Positions 36,089 through 44,920 of a stretch of DNA of 64,000 nt are shown here, one piece after another. Origin of the DNA: Pseudoxanthomonas sp. PXM01 (GTDB lineage Bacteria > Pseudomonadota > Gammaproteobacteria > Xanthomonadales > Xanthomonadaceae); NCBI RefSeq assembly GCF_014851815.1, contig NZ_JACVAJ010000003.1:186001-250000 (forward strand). The letters run 5' to 3'. Within the stretch, counting starts at the first letter, position 1, and every line of letters begins with the position of its first letter. The position numbers and the translations under genes are program-made. Under the pieces are notes generated by a model. It was given only the letters and a program-made list of their open reading frames with translations, had not been told where the DNA came from and did no database searches.

Positions 36089-37371
36089 GCACTCTTTCCT
36101 TCAGCGGCGGCGTCGGCTTCGCGGCCTTCGGCGTCGGTCTTGTCCTTGTCGTCGGCATCGTCACCGGGCGCGGGTACCTCGACTTGCGACAGCCGTACCT
36201 GGTCGCCGGGCTTCAGGCCCTTCACCACCTGCGAGCGTGCCGTGCCACGCACGCCCAGCGTCACCTCGCGTGCGACATAGTCGCCGCCCTGCTTCACCTG
36301 CACCCAATGGCGGTCGTCGCGCTGTTCGATGGCGACATTCGGCACCGCCATCGCGTCCTTCGCGTCGAGCAGCACCACCGACGCCGCGAAGCGCTGGCCC
36401 GGGATGAGCCGGTAGCGTTCGATCGCGGCGGCCGGCACTGGCGCGCGCATCGACAGGAACTTCACCGGGCTCTCGCGGTTGCGCACCTTCGCCGCGCTGG
36501 CCACCCACGAGAGCTTGCTGTCGATGCGCTGGTCCGGGCGGCCGAGCGGATGCAGCACCACCGCATCGCCGGCCTGCACGCCCTGCGCCTCGATCTGCGG
36601 CAGGTCGATCTCGACCTCCATCGCCGACGTGTCGGGCAGGCTGCCGAACTCGAAACCGGCGCGCAGGTTGGCGCCGACCATCGGCTTGTCGCCCGACCAG
36701 TTGGCCGCCAGCAGCAGCACGCCGTCGTTCGGTGCGCGCAGCTCCAGCGCGTCCATGTCGTCCCGCCGCGTCTTCGCCGTCATGTCGAAGGTGGCGCGCT
36801 GCGCGTCCAGCACCGCCAGTTCGGCGCCACCGCGCACGCCGGACTGGTCGCGCTGCCACTGCAGCACCCCTTGCCGCACCTGCAGGTATTCCTTGTCCTC
36901 GACCGCATCCAGCACCTGGTTGCGCGCGACGGTGCTGAGGTCGGCGTCGGCATAGCGTTGCGCGATGCCAAGCTGCACGGCCACCCGCGACAGGTCGACC
37001 TCCACGCGGCCCCGGGTGGATTCCAGCCCGCTTTCCTTCGCGGCGCGCGCGAGCGCGTTGCGCTGCAGGTCGATCATCGCCTGCGCCAGTTGCTGTTCGC
37101 CCTCCGGCGAGACGAAGCGCGCCAGCACGTCGCCCTTCTTCACCAGGCTGCCTTCCGGCACCATCTCCACCACCTGCCGCTGCGCCCAGTTCTTGCCCGG
37201 TACGGTCAACGGCGTGGGCTTGGCCGAACGCAGCTCGCCCTCGCCGCGCACGCTGATCGTCAGCGGGCCCTGCGCCACGGTCTCGCTGGCGACCGGCATC
37301 TCGTCGCTGCCGCAGGCGGCCAGCGTCATGGCCAGCGCCAGCACGACGGCGCGTCGTGTCATGCGCTTCAT
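36085..37371 (-). CDS. periplasmic adaptor (HlyD/MacA-like) lipoprotein
   Basis: 428 residues with a lipobox (LALAMTLAAC), a biotinyl-lipoyl-like half (VPEGSLVKKGDVLARF), a coiled-coil hairpin (about residues 105-200, heptad-like LQRNALARAAKESGLE), the second lipoyl half (LELRAPNDGVLLL), beta-barrel domains and an acidic Asp/Glu-rich tail (DDADDKDKTDAEGREAD). It resembles MacA-type membrane fusion proteins that link an inner-membrane ABC permease to an outer-membrane duct. It overlaps both neighbours by 4 bases. Confidence 0.87.
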   Translation of the reverse strand: MKRMTRRAVVLALAMTLAACGSDEMPVASETVAQGPLTISVRGEGELRSAKPTPLTVPGKNWAQRQVVEMVPEGSLVKKGDVLARFVSPEGEQQLAQAMIDLQRNALARAAKESGLESTRGRVEVDLSRVAVQLGIAQRYADADLSTVARNQVLDAVEDKEYLQVRQGVLQWQRDQSGVRGGAELAVLDAQRATFDMTAKTRRDDMDALELRAPNDGVLLLAANWSGDKPMVGANLRAGFEFGSLPDTSAMEVEIDLPQIEAQGVQAGDAVVLHPLGRPDQRIDSKLSWVASAAKVRNRESPVKFLSMRAPVPAAAIERYRLIPGQRFAASVVLLDAKDAMAVPNVAIEQRDDRHWVQVKQGGDYVAREVTLGVRGTARSQVVKGLKPGDQVRLSQVEVPAPGDDADDKDKTDAEGREADAAAEGKSA

Positions 37372-38339
37372 TTCGCACCTCCGGCGATATCGGGCACGGT
37401 CAGTTCCACGCGCACGGCCTGGCCGGGACGAAGCTTCGCCTTCGCGTCGTCCAGGCGGATCTCCAGGTCGAGCACCGGCACCGGCTGCACCTGCGACTTG
37501 CTGCGCACGGCGCGGCCCACCCCGGCCACCCTGCCGTGGTACGCGCTGCCGCCGCCGCCTTCCACCACGATGCGCGCGCGCACGCCTTGCTTCACCCGCT
37601 GCAGGTCGCGCTCGGGCAATTGCGCGCGCACCGCCAGCGTGGCGGGGTCGGGGATCTCGGCCACGGTCTGGCCGCGCCACACCTGCGAACCGACATCGAA
37701 CTTCTCGCCGTTCCAGTTGCTCTTGTGCATGATCACGCCGTCGCGCGGCGCCGCCAGGCTGAGGGCGGCGATCGACGCCTGCAGGCGGGTGACATCGGCC
37801 TGCGCCTGCTGCAGCTCCGCGTTGACCAGCTGCAGTTCTGCGCGGCGCTGTTCGGTGGCGGCGCGCTCGGCCTGCTGCGCGAGCAGGGCGCGACGCTCGG
37901 TGCGGCGGCGGTCCTCCACCAGCTTGTCGTACTCCAGCGCGGCGATCAGATCGCGCGGCTGCTGCGTCTTGCGGCCGGCCTTGTCGCGTTCGGCCTCGGC
38001 CTCGGCGGTCGCCAGCTGCTGACTGCGCTCGCGTTCGGCCACGTCCAGGGTCAGGTTCTCCAGTTCGCGCTTCTTCTCCTGCAGCAGGCTCTGGTTCTCC
38101 GCCAGCTGGCGCACCAGGTCGTTGGTGTCGAAGGCGACCACGATGTCGCCCTTCTTCACCGTGCTGCCGTCGGGTGCGAGCTGGGTCAGGTTGAACTGCC
38201 ACATGCGGTCCACCGCCGGCGGCACGAGCTGTGCGCTGCGCTGGGCATACACCTCGCCGTCGACGCGCAGGGTGGCGGCATGCGCCAGTGGCATGGCGGC
38301 GACCAGCGCGAGCGAAAGAATGGACACGCGCAACGTCAT
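37368..38339 (-). CDS. HlyD-like adaptor protein, second of three
   Basis: 323 residues with a signal peptide (LALVAAMPLAHA), lipoyl half-motif LAPDGSTVKKGDIVVAFDTND, a long Glu/Arg/Gln-rich coiled coil (about residues 75-190), the second half-motif SLAAPRDGVIMHK, and a barrel region closing LDDAKAKLRPGQAVRVELT. No lipobox is present. It is shorter than typical MacA proteins and overlaps its neighbours by ATGA. Confidence 0.87.
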   Translation of the reverse strand: MTLRVSILSLALVAAMPLAHAATLRVDGEVYAQRSAQLVPPAVDRMWQFNLTQLAPDGSTVKKGDIVVAFDTNDLVRQLAENQSLLQEKKRELENLTLDVAERERSQQLATAEAEAERDKAGRKTQQPRDLIAALEYDKLVEDRRRTERRALLAQQAERAATEQRRAELQLVNAELQQAQADVTRLQASIAALSLAAPRDGVIMHKSNWNGEKFDVGSQVWRGQTVAEIPDPATLAVRAQLPERDLQRVKQGVRARIVVEGGGGSAYHGRVAGVGRAVRSKSQVQPVPVLDLEIRLDDAKAKLRPGQAVRVELTVPDIAGGAK

Positions 38340-39296
38340 GGTGCCTTCCCCTGCGCCGGCGCGGCCGCCGGCTTCGCGATCACGCGCACGCTCATGCCCG
38401 GCATGAGGGCCAGCGCGTGATCGTCCGGCGTGATGTCGACGGTGAAGTAGCGGCCTTCGCCCCACTCGGGACGGCGGTCGGGTGCGCCGGAAATGAAGGC
38501 GATGCGCCCGCCGATCTTCTTCCCCGGCACCGCATCGAATGCCAGCTCCACCGGCTGCCCGATCCCCAGGCCGCGGCGGTCGGGCTCCAGTGCCCACGCG
38601 CGCACGTTCATGCGTCCGCTGCTGACCACCTCGCCGGCCTTGCTGCCCGGCATGGTGGACGAGCCCTCGTCGATGCGCCCGCCGATCCAGTTGTTGTTGA
38701 AGCCATGCACCACCACGCCGTCGCGGTCGGCGACCACTTCCGACGTGCGCACCAGCGCGGCATGGTAATCACGCTGCAGCACCAGCTTGTCGATCTGCAG
38801 GCGGCCATCGTGGATGCGCCGCTGCACGGCGGTGCGCGCGGCGTCCAGGTCCTTGCGCTTCAATGCGACCTCGCGCGTCGTGCGGTCCAGCTCGCCCTGG
38901 TAGCGGTCGTAGTCCAGGCCGGAAATCAGGTCCGGCGGAATGGTGGCGTCGAGTTTCGCCGTGGCCAGTTCGGCCTCGGCATCGACCAGCGCCATCTCGG
39001 CGGTGACCGCCTTGACCTGCAGTTCGGCGACTTCCTTGGCGTCCTTGGCGCGGCCCTGTTCGATCTGCGCTTCCAGGTCGGGGATGCGGCTGGCGGACTG
39101 GCCGGGGTCGATGCGCAGCACCACCTCGCCCTTCTTCACCCGTTCGCCCTCGGGCACGTAATAGCGGATGACCACCGGTGCGCTGTTCGACTGCGGGGTG
39201 AGGATCTGCTGCGCATCGATGGCGCGCACTTCGCCGGTCAGCACCACGGCCTGCGCGGGCGCAACGGCCGCCAGCACCAGGGCGATCGCGTAGGTC

Positions 39297-39310
<14 letters not shown>
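38336..39310 (-). CDS. HlyD-like adaptor protein, third of three
   Basis: 324 residues: a signal peptide (AIALVLAAVAPAQA), YYVPEGERVKKGEVVLRIDPG lipoyl half, a charged coiled coil (about residues 70-185), VADRDGVVVHGF second half, and a barrel region with GKKIGGRIAFISGAPDRRPEWG. Its start codon lies 14 bases inside the end of the ATPase gene, so expression is coupled to it. Confidence 0.87.
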
Positions 39311-39971
<661 letters not shown>

Positions 39972-40444
39972 CGTGTCCCCTTCGTTCCTTCGTACCTGTC
40001 GACCACCGCGATCCGCCAAGGTTCCCCCATGGAGGGCGATGCGGGTGCGGGTCGACCGTCCTGATGGCCGGACGGCGAGCATCCCAGATGCACGCGCGAG
40101 GTTGCAACCGCGCCACGTCATGCCCATGACACGGCACGCCGAGCCACGAACGCGATGCGCCGCGTGGGCGGCTCGCCGCCCGCTTCGCCCGATCACCGCG
40201 CCGCGGACCCGTCGTGCAGGAGACGGAGCCGCCAGCCGGGGGAGGATGACGTTCGTACGCACAAGCGCGTTATCGCCGTGACCTGCGGTGCTAACGCGCA
40301 TGACAAGAATGCATATGACGCTCGCCGGCCTTCAGTCCGGCGACCACCGCAAGACCCTTGCCCCGCAATGCCCGAGCTGACTTGACGGGTGTGGGGTGGA
40401 AAGTGAACATCCGCGTTATCACCCCTGTTTGGGGTCTATTAGGC
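39972..40444. other. non-coding region between ABC operon and cassette array, no integrase
   Basis: Holds the ABC operon promoter region at its left end and a GCCGG...CCGGC hairpin near 40327-40341. No tyrosine-recombinase (IntI) frame or recognisable remnant was found on either strand here. TTGACG at 40383-40388 followed 17 bp later by GAACAT is a weak candidate for a cassette promoter. Confidence 0.5.
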
Positions 40445-40451
40445 GTTAGGC
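40439..40451 (+). other. left boundary of cassette array (attI-like or decayed attC end)
   Basis: TTAGGC-GTTAGGC in direct repeat; the second copy (40445-40451) is a perfect R' core at which cassettes join. Upstream there is an ACCCC...GGGGT hairpin (40410-40436) but not the usual attC fold, so this may be an attI remnant or a truncated attC. Confidence 0.55.
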
Positions 40452-40477
40452 CTGCACAGCAGCATCCAGGGATTGGA

Positions 40478-40741
40478 ATGTCTATCAACTCTGCCAATCA
40501 CCAAATGCCGGAAGATTTTTGGGATGCCGGTCATCCGCATCGGCTACGGACCTGGCTACGTGTCCATATGCCCGGCTTGGTTTCAGACCTCTTTCCCAAA
40601 GCTTCCGACTGCGAGAGACGCGGCGGCTGGCATCGCTGGTACAACCAAGATGGGCTACATTCCGGCTGCTATCACTGCAAGGTCACCACTGAGGGTCAGT
40701 TTTGGCGTGAGCCGCCGATTCAGCCCGAGGTGCAGGCCTAA
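40478..40741 (+). CDS. cassette protein, unknown (Cys/His/Trp-rich)
   Basis: 87 residues from ATG 40478 (AGGGATTGGA just upstream). The C-terminal half has C-x10-W-x8-HSGCYHCKV with several Trp, a possible metal-binding knuckle. Its TAA stop lies inside the R'' box of the attC that follows. A competing frame (40473-40781) reads into the attC, but its protein sequence looks unstructured. Confidence 0.75.
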   Translation: MSINSANHQMPEDFWDAGHPHRLRTWLRVHMPGLVSDLFPKASDCERRGGWHRWYNQDGLHSGCYHCKVTTEGQFWREPPIQPEVQA

Positions 40742-40795
40742 CAATTCATTCAAGCCGAACCCGCTTCGCGGGTCGGCTTAACTCAGGCGTTAGGC
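40736..40795 (+). other. attC site, intact
   Basis: 60 bp; R'' GCCTAAC at 40736, hairpin CCCGCTTCGCGGG at the centre, R' GTTAGGC at 40789-40795. It can serve as the type sequence of this array. Confidence 0.95.
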
Positions 40796-40811
40796 TGCTG
40801 AGGCGGGCATC

Positions 40812-41054
40812 ATGGCTTACATGACAATCGAACTTGCCAGTGGCGTAGTCGGGGACATTGAGGGCGCCCTTATCAGGTCTGGGTTTGGGCGCGAGGATAG
40901 CGCTGAGTTGTCACATGCAATCCTCAATTCGCCTGGAGGCATCAGCTTCAGGACAAACAAACTTGGCAAGATCGGCATTGATCCTGCTGCCTTGGTTCAA
41001 GAGCTTCGGGCTACTGGACTCATCGTGCGTTGGACAGGTGAGGCAGCAGCCTAG
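40812..41054 (+). CDS. cassette protein, unknown, 80 aa
   Basis: Starts at ATG 40812 (a second ATG 9 bases on is possible). Small alpha/beta protein with IELASGVVGDIEGALIRSGF; no signal, no Cys. Stop TAG falls in the following R'' box (GCCTAGC). Confidence 0.7.
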   Translation: MAYMTIELASGVVGDIEGALIRSGFGREDSAELSHAILNSPGGISFRTNKLGKIGIDPAALVQELRATGLIVRWTGEAAA

Positions 41055-41138
41055 CAATTCATTCAAGCCGAGCCCGCATCGTTACGGCATTGATCGGACA
41101 GTTGGCCCGGGCGGGCCGGCTTAACTCAGGCGTTAGGC
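41049..41138 (+). other. attC site with enlarged terminal structure
   Basis: 90 bp: conserved outer arms (GCCTAGC, CATTCAAGCCG, CCGGCTTAACTCAGGC, GTTAGGC) but the central hairpin is replaced by a GAGCCCGC/GGGCGGGCC stem with about 31 extra loop bases. This is the only long variable terminal structure in the array. Confidence 0.88.
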
Positions 41139-41141
41139 CGC

Positions 41142-41414
41142 ATGTCGGAGCGCAACGAATTTGGAGATCTCATCATCTCGCCGGGCGAGATCTATGAGGA
41201 CTGCGCGTATCACCCATGCCTTTGCCTGGGCGCGGAAGATGGGCAGGTGTGGGGCATATCGCTTATTGACGGGTCACAGCCGCGATCCTGTGACCTTCGC
41301 ATGTGCGGAGTCCGCATCCTGACTCTCCAAGAGGCTTGGGATATAAAGTGTCACGGACCTGCAGATGCAGAGGCCAAGGCCGACTATCCGCCGGAGCGTC
41401 GTTGGTGGCGGTGA
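41142..41414 (+). CDS. cassette protein, unknown, Cys-rich
   Basis: 90 residues, starting 4 bases after the R' box, so there is almost no leader. Six cysteines (CAYHPCLCLG, SCDLRMCG, IKCHG) and an all-beta look (GQVWGISLIDGS) with an acidic first half. No export signal. Family not recognised. Confidence 0.72.
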   Translation: MSERNEFGDLIISPGEIYEDCAYHPCLCLGAEDGQVWGISLIDGSQPRSCDLRMCGVRILTLQEAWDIKCHGPADAEAKADYPPERRWWR

Positions 41415-41418
41415 TGCG

Positions 41419-41478
41419 GGCTAACAATTCATTCAAGCCGAACCCGCTTCGCGAGTTGGCTTAATTCAGGCGTTAGGG
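41419..41478 (+). other. attC site, intact
   Basis: 60 bp; GGCTAAC at 41419, GCTTCGCGAGTTGGC centre (two changes from the type sequence), GTTAGGG at 41472. Confidence 0.93.
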
Positions 41479-41484
41479 CCCAGG

Positions 41485-41925
41485 ATGACGGTGATCGAAC
41501 AATTGAGGGAGGGCCTGGCCGAGATGTCTGTCGCGGTCCGGGAACATCCCGATGGAATTATCGTTCCAGCCACATCCATCGAAGGCTTTGATGTCTCCAT
41601 CTTGCTGGTAGATGGCCGTTACTGCGTGGGTTTCGATAGATGGGATCTTGATTGCTTCGATGCATCCGAGAAGGACATCGCTGCCAAGCTTTTTACCCGC
41701 TGTCTATCCGACCGGACCAGGCTAGTAGTTGGGGCGCGCGGAGGTAGAGATGTTTCCTGGACACTAGAGGAACTGCTTGATGGACAATGGGCGAGCATCG
41801 CGCGCATATCCAATCTCGCATCCCGGTTCTGGCTGGCCAAGGAAGTTAGGCACCTGCAGAACCATTTATACGTACTGGGCCCTAACAATTCATTCAAGCC
41901 GAACCCGCTTCGCGGGTCGGCTTAA
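41485..41925 (+). CDS. cassette protein, unknown, with attC read-through tail
   Basis: 146 residues. The body (EQLREGLAEM, LLVDGRYCVGFDRWDLDCFD, FTRCLSDRTRLVV) is a cytosolic alpha/beta protein of unknown family. The natural stop is lost and the frame reads through the attC, ending PNNSFKPNPLRGSA. Confidence 0.75.
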   Translation: MTVIEQLREGLAEMSVAVREHPDGIIVPATSIEGFDVSILLVDGRYCVGFDRWDLDCFDASEKDIAAKLFTRCLSDRTRLVVGARGGRDVSWTLEELLDGQWASIARISNLASRFWLAKEVRHLQNHLYVLGPNNSFKPNPLRGSA

Positions 41926-41939
41926 CTCAGGCGTTAGAC
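41880..41939 (+). other. attC site, intact, overlapping coding tail
   Basis: 60 bp; CCCTAAC at 41880, type-sequence centre, GTTAGAC at 41933-41939. The first 46 bases are translated as the tail of the upstream gene. Confidence 0.94.
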
Positions 41940-41955
41940 CTAACACGAGACACTC

Positions 41956-42513
41956 ATGAGCCTGCGGAATTTTCACGTCGACGCGAACGTCAGCGATGCC
42001 GACCTACTGAAAAAGGCAAAGGCGCTATACAGCAACCTTCTTGGCTCTTTCCATCAAGCTGCGGCAAACGGCCACTTCAGCTTTGGCGGCATTACCCTGC
42101 ACGACCGCGACTTAAACCGGGTGCACTCCATCGTCACAGAGATTGATTCGCGGCGCCTGTTCTACGCCTGCGGCGAAGACGAATCGCCGAAGTACGCGAT
42201 GCAGAGTCTCTACGAGGCGCGAAAGGCCATTGCACAGGAAAGCAAAGGTGTATGGGCCAATCCATCCTGCGAAGTTCTTGTACAGGAGCTAATCGCAACG
42301 CTCGCCGAGCATTGCACCAAGGCCGAGAAGCTTACGGAGGCCGGTGGCGACATCTGGTCGCCTGAACGAGTGAAGTTCATGATGGTTCTGACGGAGATGC
42401 GTCTCAAAACATGGCTGATAGTGGCCGCGCTAAAGAGAAAACTAGGCAGCGTCATTCAGCCACGCAATCTACCGGCTGATCTTCTCAACTTGGTTGCCGC
42501 AGGTGAGGTCTAA
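41956..42513 (+). CDS. cassette protein, unknown, helical 185 aa
   Basis: The largest product of the well-preserved part. Mostly helical (DADLLKKAKALYSNLLGSF, YEARKAIAQE, VQELIATLAEHCTKAEKL, LTEMRLKTWLIVAALKRKLG), no membrane segment and no catalytic motif recognised. It shows the helical-bundle look of defence- or abortive-infection-type cassette proteins, but nothing specific supports that. Stop TAA lies in the R'' box. Confidence 0.75.
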   Translation: MSLRNFHVDANVSDADLLKKAKALYSNLLGSFHQAAANGHFSFGGITLHDRDLNRVHSIVTEIDSRRLFYACGEDESPKYAMQSLYEARKAIAQESKGVWANPSCEVLVQELIATLAEHCTKAEKLTEAGGDIWSPERVKFMMVLTEMRLKTWLIVAALKRKLGSVIQPRNLPADLLNLVAAGEV

Positions 42514-42567
42514 CAATTCATTCAAGCCGGCGCCCCTTCGCGGCTCAGCTAAATTAGGGTGTTAGGC
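42508..42567 (+). other. attC site, moderately diverged
   Basis: 60 bp; GTCTAAC at 42508, GGCGCCCCTTCGCGGCTC centre, CTAAATTAGGGT in place of the usual right arm, GTTAGGC at 42561. Confidence 0.9.
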
Positions 42568-42570
42568 GCC

Positions 42571-42810
42571 ATGGCTGATATGTCGAAACAAGTCGATCCA
42601 TTGCTGAAAGCTTCTGTCATGTTCACGTCGGTCGCCGGCATGAGCATTCTTGGCGCTCTTTATCGTGTTTCAAACAAGCATGATGTGCCGATGTTTTCTC
42701 TTGAGGCACTCACTCTGGACTGGGCTTACTGGTGCGGAGGACTTATAGGAGCCGGCTTGTCTAGTGCGGTCTGGTACGTACGCAACAGGGAGATCCAGAA
42801 TGGCGCCTAA
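42571..42810 (+). CDS. cassette membrane protein, 79 aa
   Basis: Two predicted transmembrane helices (SVMFTSVAGMSILGALY and WAYWCGGLIGAGLSSAVWYV) joined by a short polar loop. Begins 3 bases after the R' box; the TAA stop is in the next R'' box. Holin-like size, but no other lytic feature. Confidence 0.72.
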   Translation: MADMSKQVDPLLKASVMFTSVAGMSILGALYRVSNKHDVPMFSLEALTLDWAYWCGGLIGAGLSSAVWYVRNREIQNGA

Positions 42811-42864
42811 CGATTCATTCAAGCCGAGCCCGCTTCGCGGGTCGGCTTAACTCAGGCGTTAGGC
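42805..42864 (+). other. attC site, intact
   Basis: 60 bp; GCCTAAC at 42805, GATTCATTCAAGCCG, type hairpin, GTTAGGC at 42858. Confidence 0.94.
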
Positions 42865-42873
42865 CTCATCCCA

Positions 42874-43266
42874 ATGCAGCGACTACTTCAACTAGCTGCA
42901 CTGGTTCTTATCGCTGGATGCACTCGCAGTCCAAGCATAACTGTGTGCGAAGCTATCGATGAAGCTGAGAAGTACAACGGGAGCCACGTCACTATTACCG
43001 GGACTTTTCACGAAGGCCATCACCCGACATTGCTGAGCGATTCAAAGTGTTTTTCCGAGGTGGTAGTGCTCGGTTCAGAGGTCACTCCAAATCCTGCATT
43101 TCGGGATGCGGTGTCGGATAAATACTTCTCAGGCGGAAGCTCAGTCACTGCATCGGTTGAGGGAAAGTTCATCTACAGTCCATCTCCTAGTAAGAATTTC
43201 AATTACCTACTTGATGGCTACAACGTCATAGAGTTCGAAGTCGACCGCGAACGCTCACCGCACTGA
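42874..43266 (+). CDS. cassette lipoprotein, possible OB-fold
   Basis: 130 residues with a clear lipobox (LAALVLIAGC, Cys16). The mature part, NGSHVTITGTFHEGHHPTLL ... ASVEGKFIY ... YLLDGYNVIEFEV, has the strand order of a small periplasmic OB-fold. Two further Cys (C25 and C59) could form a disulfide. Function unknown. Confidence 0.75.
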   Translation: MQRLLQLAALVLIAGCTRSPSITVCEAIDEAEKYNGSHVTITGTFHEGHHPTLLSDSKCFSEVVVLGSEVTPNPAFRDAVSDKYFSGGSSVTASVEGKFIYSPSPSKNFNYLLDGYNVIEFEVDRERSPH

Positions 43267-43267
43267 G

Positions 43268-43327
43268 GCCTAACAATTCATTCACGCCGAACCCGTTTCG
43301 TGGGTCGGTCCAGCAAGGGCGTTAAGG
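43268..43327 (+). other. attC site, diverged right arm
   Basis: 60 bp; GCCTAAC at 43268, CGTTTCGTG centre, GGTCCAGCAAGGGC replaces GGCTTAACTCAGGC, R' GTTAAGG at 43321. Confidence 0.88.
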
Positions 43328-43330
43328 CTC

Positions 43331-43810
43331 ATGAGAAGCATCTTCCTGGCTTCGCTTCTAGCAACCGGCCCCGCCGTGGATGACGGGTACGAGCCTGCGG
43401 TATGGCTGTCCAACTCAAACGTGCTGGCGTGCTCCCCAAGCACGCTTCGAGCGCCTCATCCGCTGGTACTTACCGTGGGTCCCGGGCATGGCAGTGAGTT
43501 GGCTATTCGCCGTGTATCTGACAACGCCTGGTACTTCCTCGTAGGCCGCATGCCTCCGGATGGTGAGCCACAGCTGATGACGCCGGAAAGACTTGCTTTG
43601 GCTACCAGCATCGAGGTACCGACTTCATTCAGAGGCCGCGCTTCAAAGGCCGACGCGCTTGCGCCCATCTTCAATCGCTCCGGAGCGTATGAAGCTTATG
43701 TATCTGACAATCTTGAGTCTGAGGAGGGCGGCTACGTGTGCAGCTTCAACTACATCGGCATGAGCCCTAACAACTCATTCAAGCCCAACCCGCTCCGCGG
43801 CGCGGCTTAA
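43331..43810 (+). CDS. cassette exported protein, unknown, with attC read-through tail
   Basis: 159 residues. A short hydrophobic N-terminus (RSIFLASLLATGPAV) suggests export. The beta-rich body (PLVLTVGPGHGSELAIRRV, AWYFLVGRMPP) is not assigned. It ends SPNNSFKPNPLRGAA, encoded by the attC. Confidence 0.73.
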   Translation: MRSIFLASLLATGPAVDDGYEPAVWLSNSNVLACSPSTLRAPHPLVLTVGPGHGSELAIRRVSDNAWYFLVGRMPPDGEPQLMTPERLALATSIEVPTSFRGRASKADALAPIFNRSGAYEAYVSDNLESEEGGYVCSFNYIGMSPNNSFKPNPLRGAA

Positions 43811-43824
43811 CCCGGGCGCTAGGC
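43765..43824 (+). other. attC site with altered R' core
   Basis: 60 bp; CCCTAAC at 43765, GCTCCGCGGCGC centre, and GCTAGGC instead of GTTAGGC at 43818. Loss of the GTT at the crossover point should lower its activity. Confidence 0.88.
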
Positions 43825-43827
43825 AGC

Positions 43828-44439
43828 ATGTCGCGGATCTCCAACGTCATCGATGCGATTCGTCGCATTGGGTCCCGGTCGCAGAAAGCAGCCCTGCTTC
43901 GGCAGGACCGGCAACTGGAAGGTAAGGAAGTACTCGAACGAGGACGAGTCGTTGTGCACCATGAAGGCGAGGCGATCACCGGCTTTCACGCAAAAGTTGA
44001 GCCTTGCCCCGAAGAGGTTTCGAGCTTGAGCCTGACTGCCCGCCAGGAGCTGATGATCTACTCATCGAAGGCGTCCGACCTGTTCTCGGACTTTGGCATC
44101 GATCCATCAGCAAGTCTTCTGGAGCGGCTCGATCAAGCGTTTTCGTCTTGGCTGCATGCGTCCAATAGGCTCGGCTACTCAGAGAGCGACGTCGTCGGGA
44201 TTCTCGGCGCGGCCTTCGGGGACTACTGCAATGAGTCCCTGGAGATGGACTGGGTCACCGTGTCGGATCAATACGGCACAAGCACTGCGATAGATGGCCG
44301 CGAGTTCGAGTTCAGAGCCTTTCCGTTCGACTCCATTTGGAAGCGGATAGACGACGCTGAGTCAGGCTTCTTCGCAAGCATCTATGTGGTTCTCGCCCAC
44401 CAGAAGCAGCACTCACGGAGAAGAGGGAATGCCGCCTGA
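43828..44439 (+). CDS. cassette protein, DUF3806-like
   Basis: 203 residues. An N-terminal basic region (IDAIRRIGSRSQKAALLRQDRQLEGKE, up to about residue 40) precedes a domain with VVGILGAAFGDYC, DWVTVSDQYGTSTAID and FRAFPFDSIWKRIDD, which resembles DUF3806. No catalytic residues known. The TGA stop lies within the remnant R'' box. Confidence 0.75.
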   Translation: MSRISNVIDAIRRIGSRSQKAALLRQDRQLEGKEVLERGRVVVHHEGEAITGFHAKVEPCPEEVSSLSLTARQELMIYSSKASDLFSDFGIDPSASLLERLDQAFSSWLHASNRLGYSESDVVGILGAAFGDYCNESLEMDWVTVSDQYGTSTAIDGREFEFRAFPFDSIWKRIDDAESGFFASIYVVLAHQKQHSRRRGNAA

Positions 44440-44463
44440 AACTTCGTTAATCCAGGCCTTGGG
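44434..44463 (+). other. attC remnant, central stem deleted
   Basis: About 30 bp: GCCTGAA ... TTAATCCAGGC ... CTTGGG keep the two outer ends while the whole central hairpin (about 30 bp) is missing. Probably non-functional. Confidence 0.6.
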
Positions 44464-44469
44464 TTCCAC

Positions 44470-44850
44470 ATGAAAGTCCCAAGCCATCTGACGAAAGCAT
44501 GCATGCTGGCGTGGATCCTGTCCGCCTGTGCGCACAACACGCTGGGTCCGAAGATCGACACGTCCTCCAGGATCAACAAGCAGGAGTTCGTATCGCGCTT
44601 CGGCTACCCTACGTGCACGATTTCTGTTCCGCTTACGCTAGACGAGGCAGTGAAGAGTGCTGAGTCGGTCGGAGCTCCGCAGATCGATCAGCGCACAGAC
44701 TGGATCGAGATGATGGACGTCATGAATCCCGGCGATGAGCTGCGCAATATCCGGTGCATCCCGCGTCGGGGGCCAGGAGGCGTCGATCTCATCGGGCTGT
44801 TTCGTAACAGCAAATTGATCGCCGAGGTGCACACGGTTTTCATGGACTAG
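44470..44850 (+). CDS. cassette lipoprotein, unknown
   Basis: 126 residues with a lipobox-like signal (LAWILSACAH, Cys 20). The mature part has RFGYPTCTISVPLTLDEAV and LRNIRCIPRRGPGG, with two Cys positioned for a disulfide. Family not recognised. Confidence 0.7.
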   Translation: MKVPSHLTKACMLAWILSACAHNTLGPKIDTSSRINKQEFVSRFGYPTCTISVPLTLDEAVKSAESVGAPQIDQRTDWIEMMDVMNPGDELRNIRCIPRRGPGGVDLIGLFRNSKLIAEVHTVFMD

Positions 44851-44854
44851 TGAT

Positions 44855-44914
44855 GCCTTACACTTCATCCAGGCCGGCGCCGCGTCGAGGGTCGGCCCAA
44901 CTCAGACGCCAGGG
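44855..44914 (+). other. attC site, decayed ends
   Basis: 60 bp; GCCTTAC at 44855, CATCCAGGCCGGCGCCGCG centre, right arm GGCCCAACTCAGACG, R' now GCCAGGG. Overall length and fold are kept. Confidence 0.8.
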
Positions 44915-44920
44915 GGCTGT

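Noticed and set aside
39972..40444. Integron integrase (intI) or its remnant beside the array
   Set aside because: Both strands were read for the tyrosine-recombinase motifs; no RHxxRH-like or LGH-like stretch or usable frame was found.
40473..40781. Alternative cassette frame ending in the attC-derived tail NNSFKPNPLRGSA
   Set aside because: It overlaps the 40478-40741 gene in another frame; the latter has a better folded, Cys/Trp-patterned protein and a stop in the R'' box. The tail alone is not evidence, since any frame entering attC in that phase gains it.
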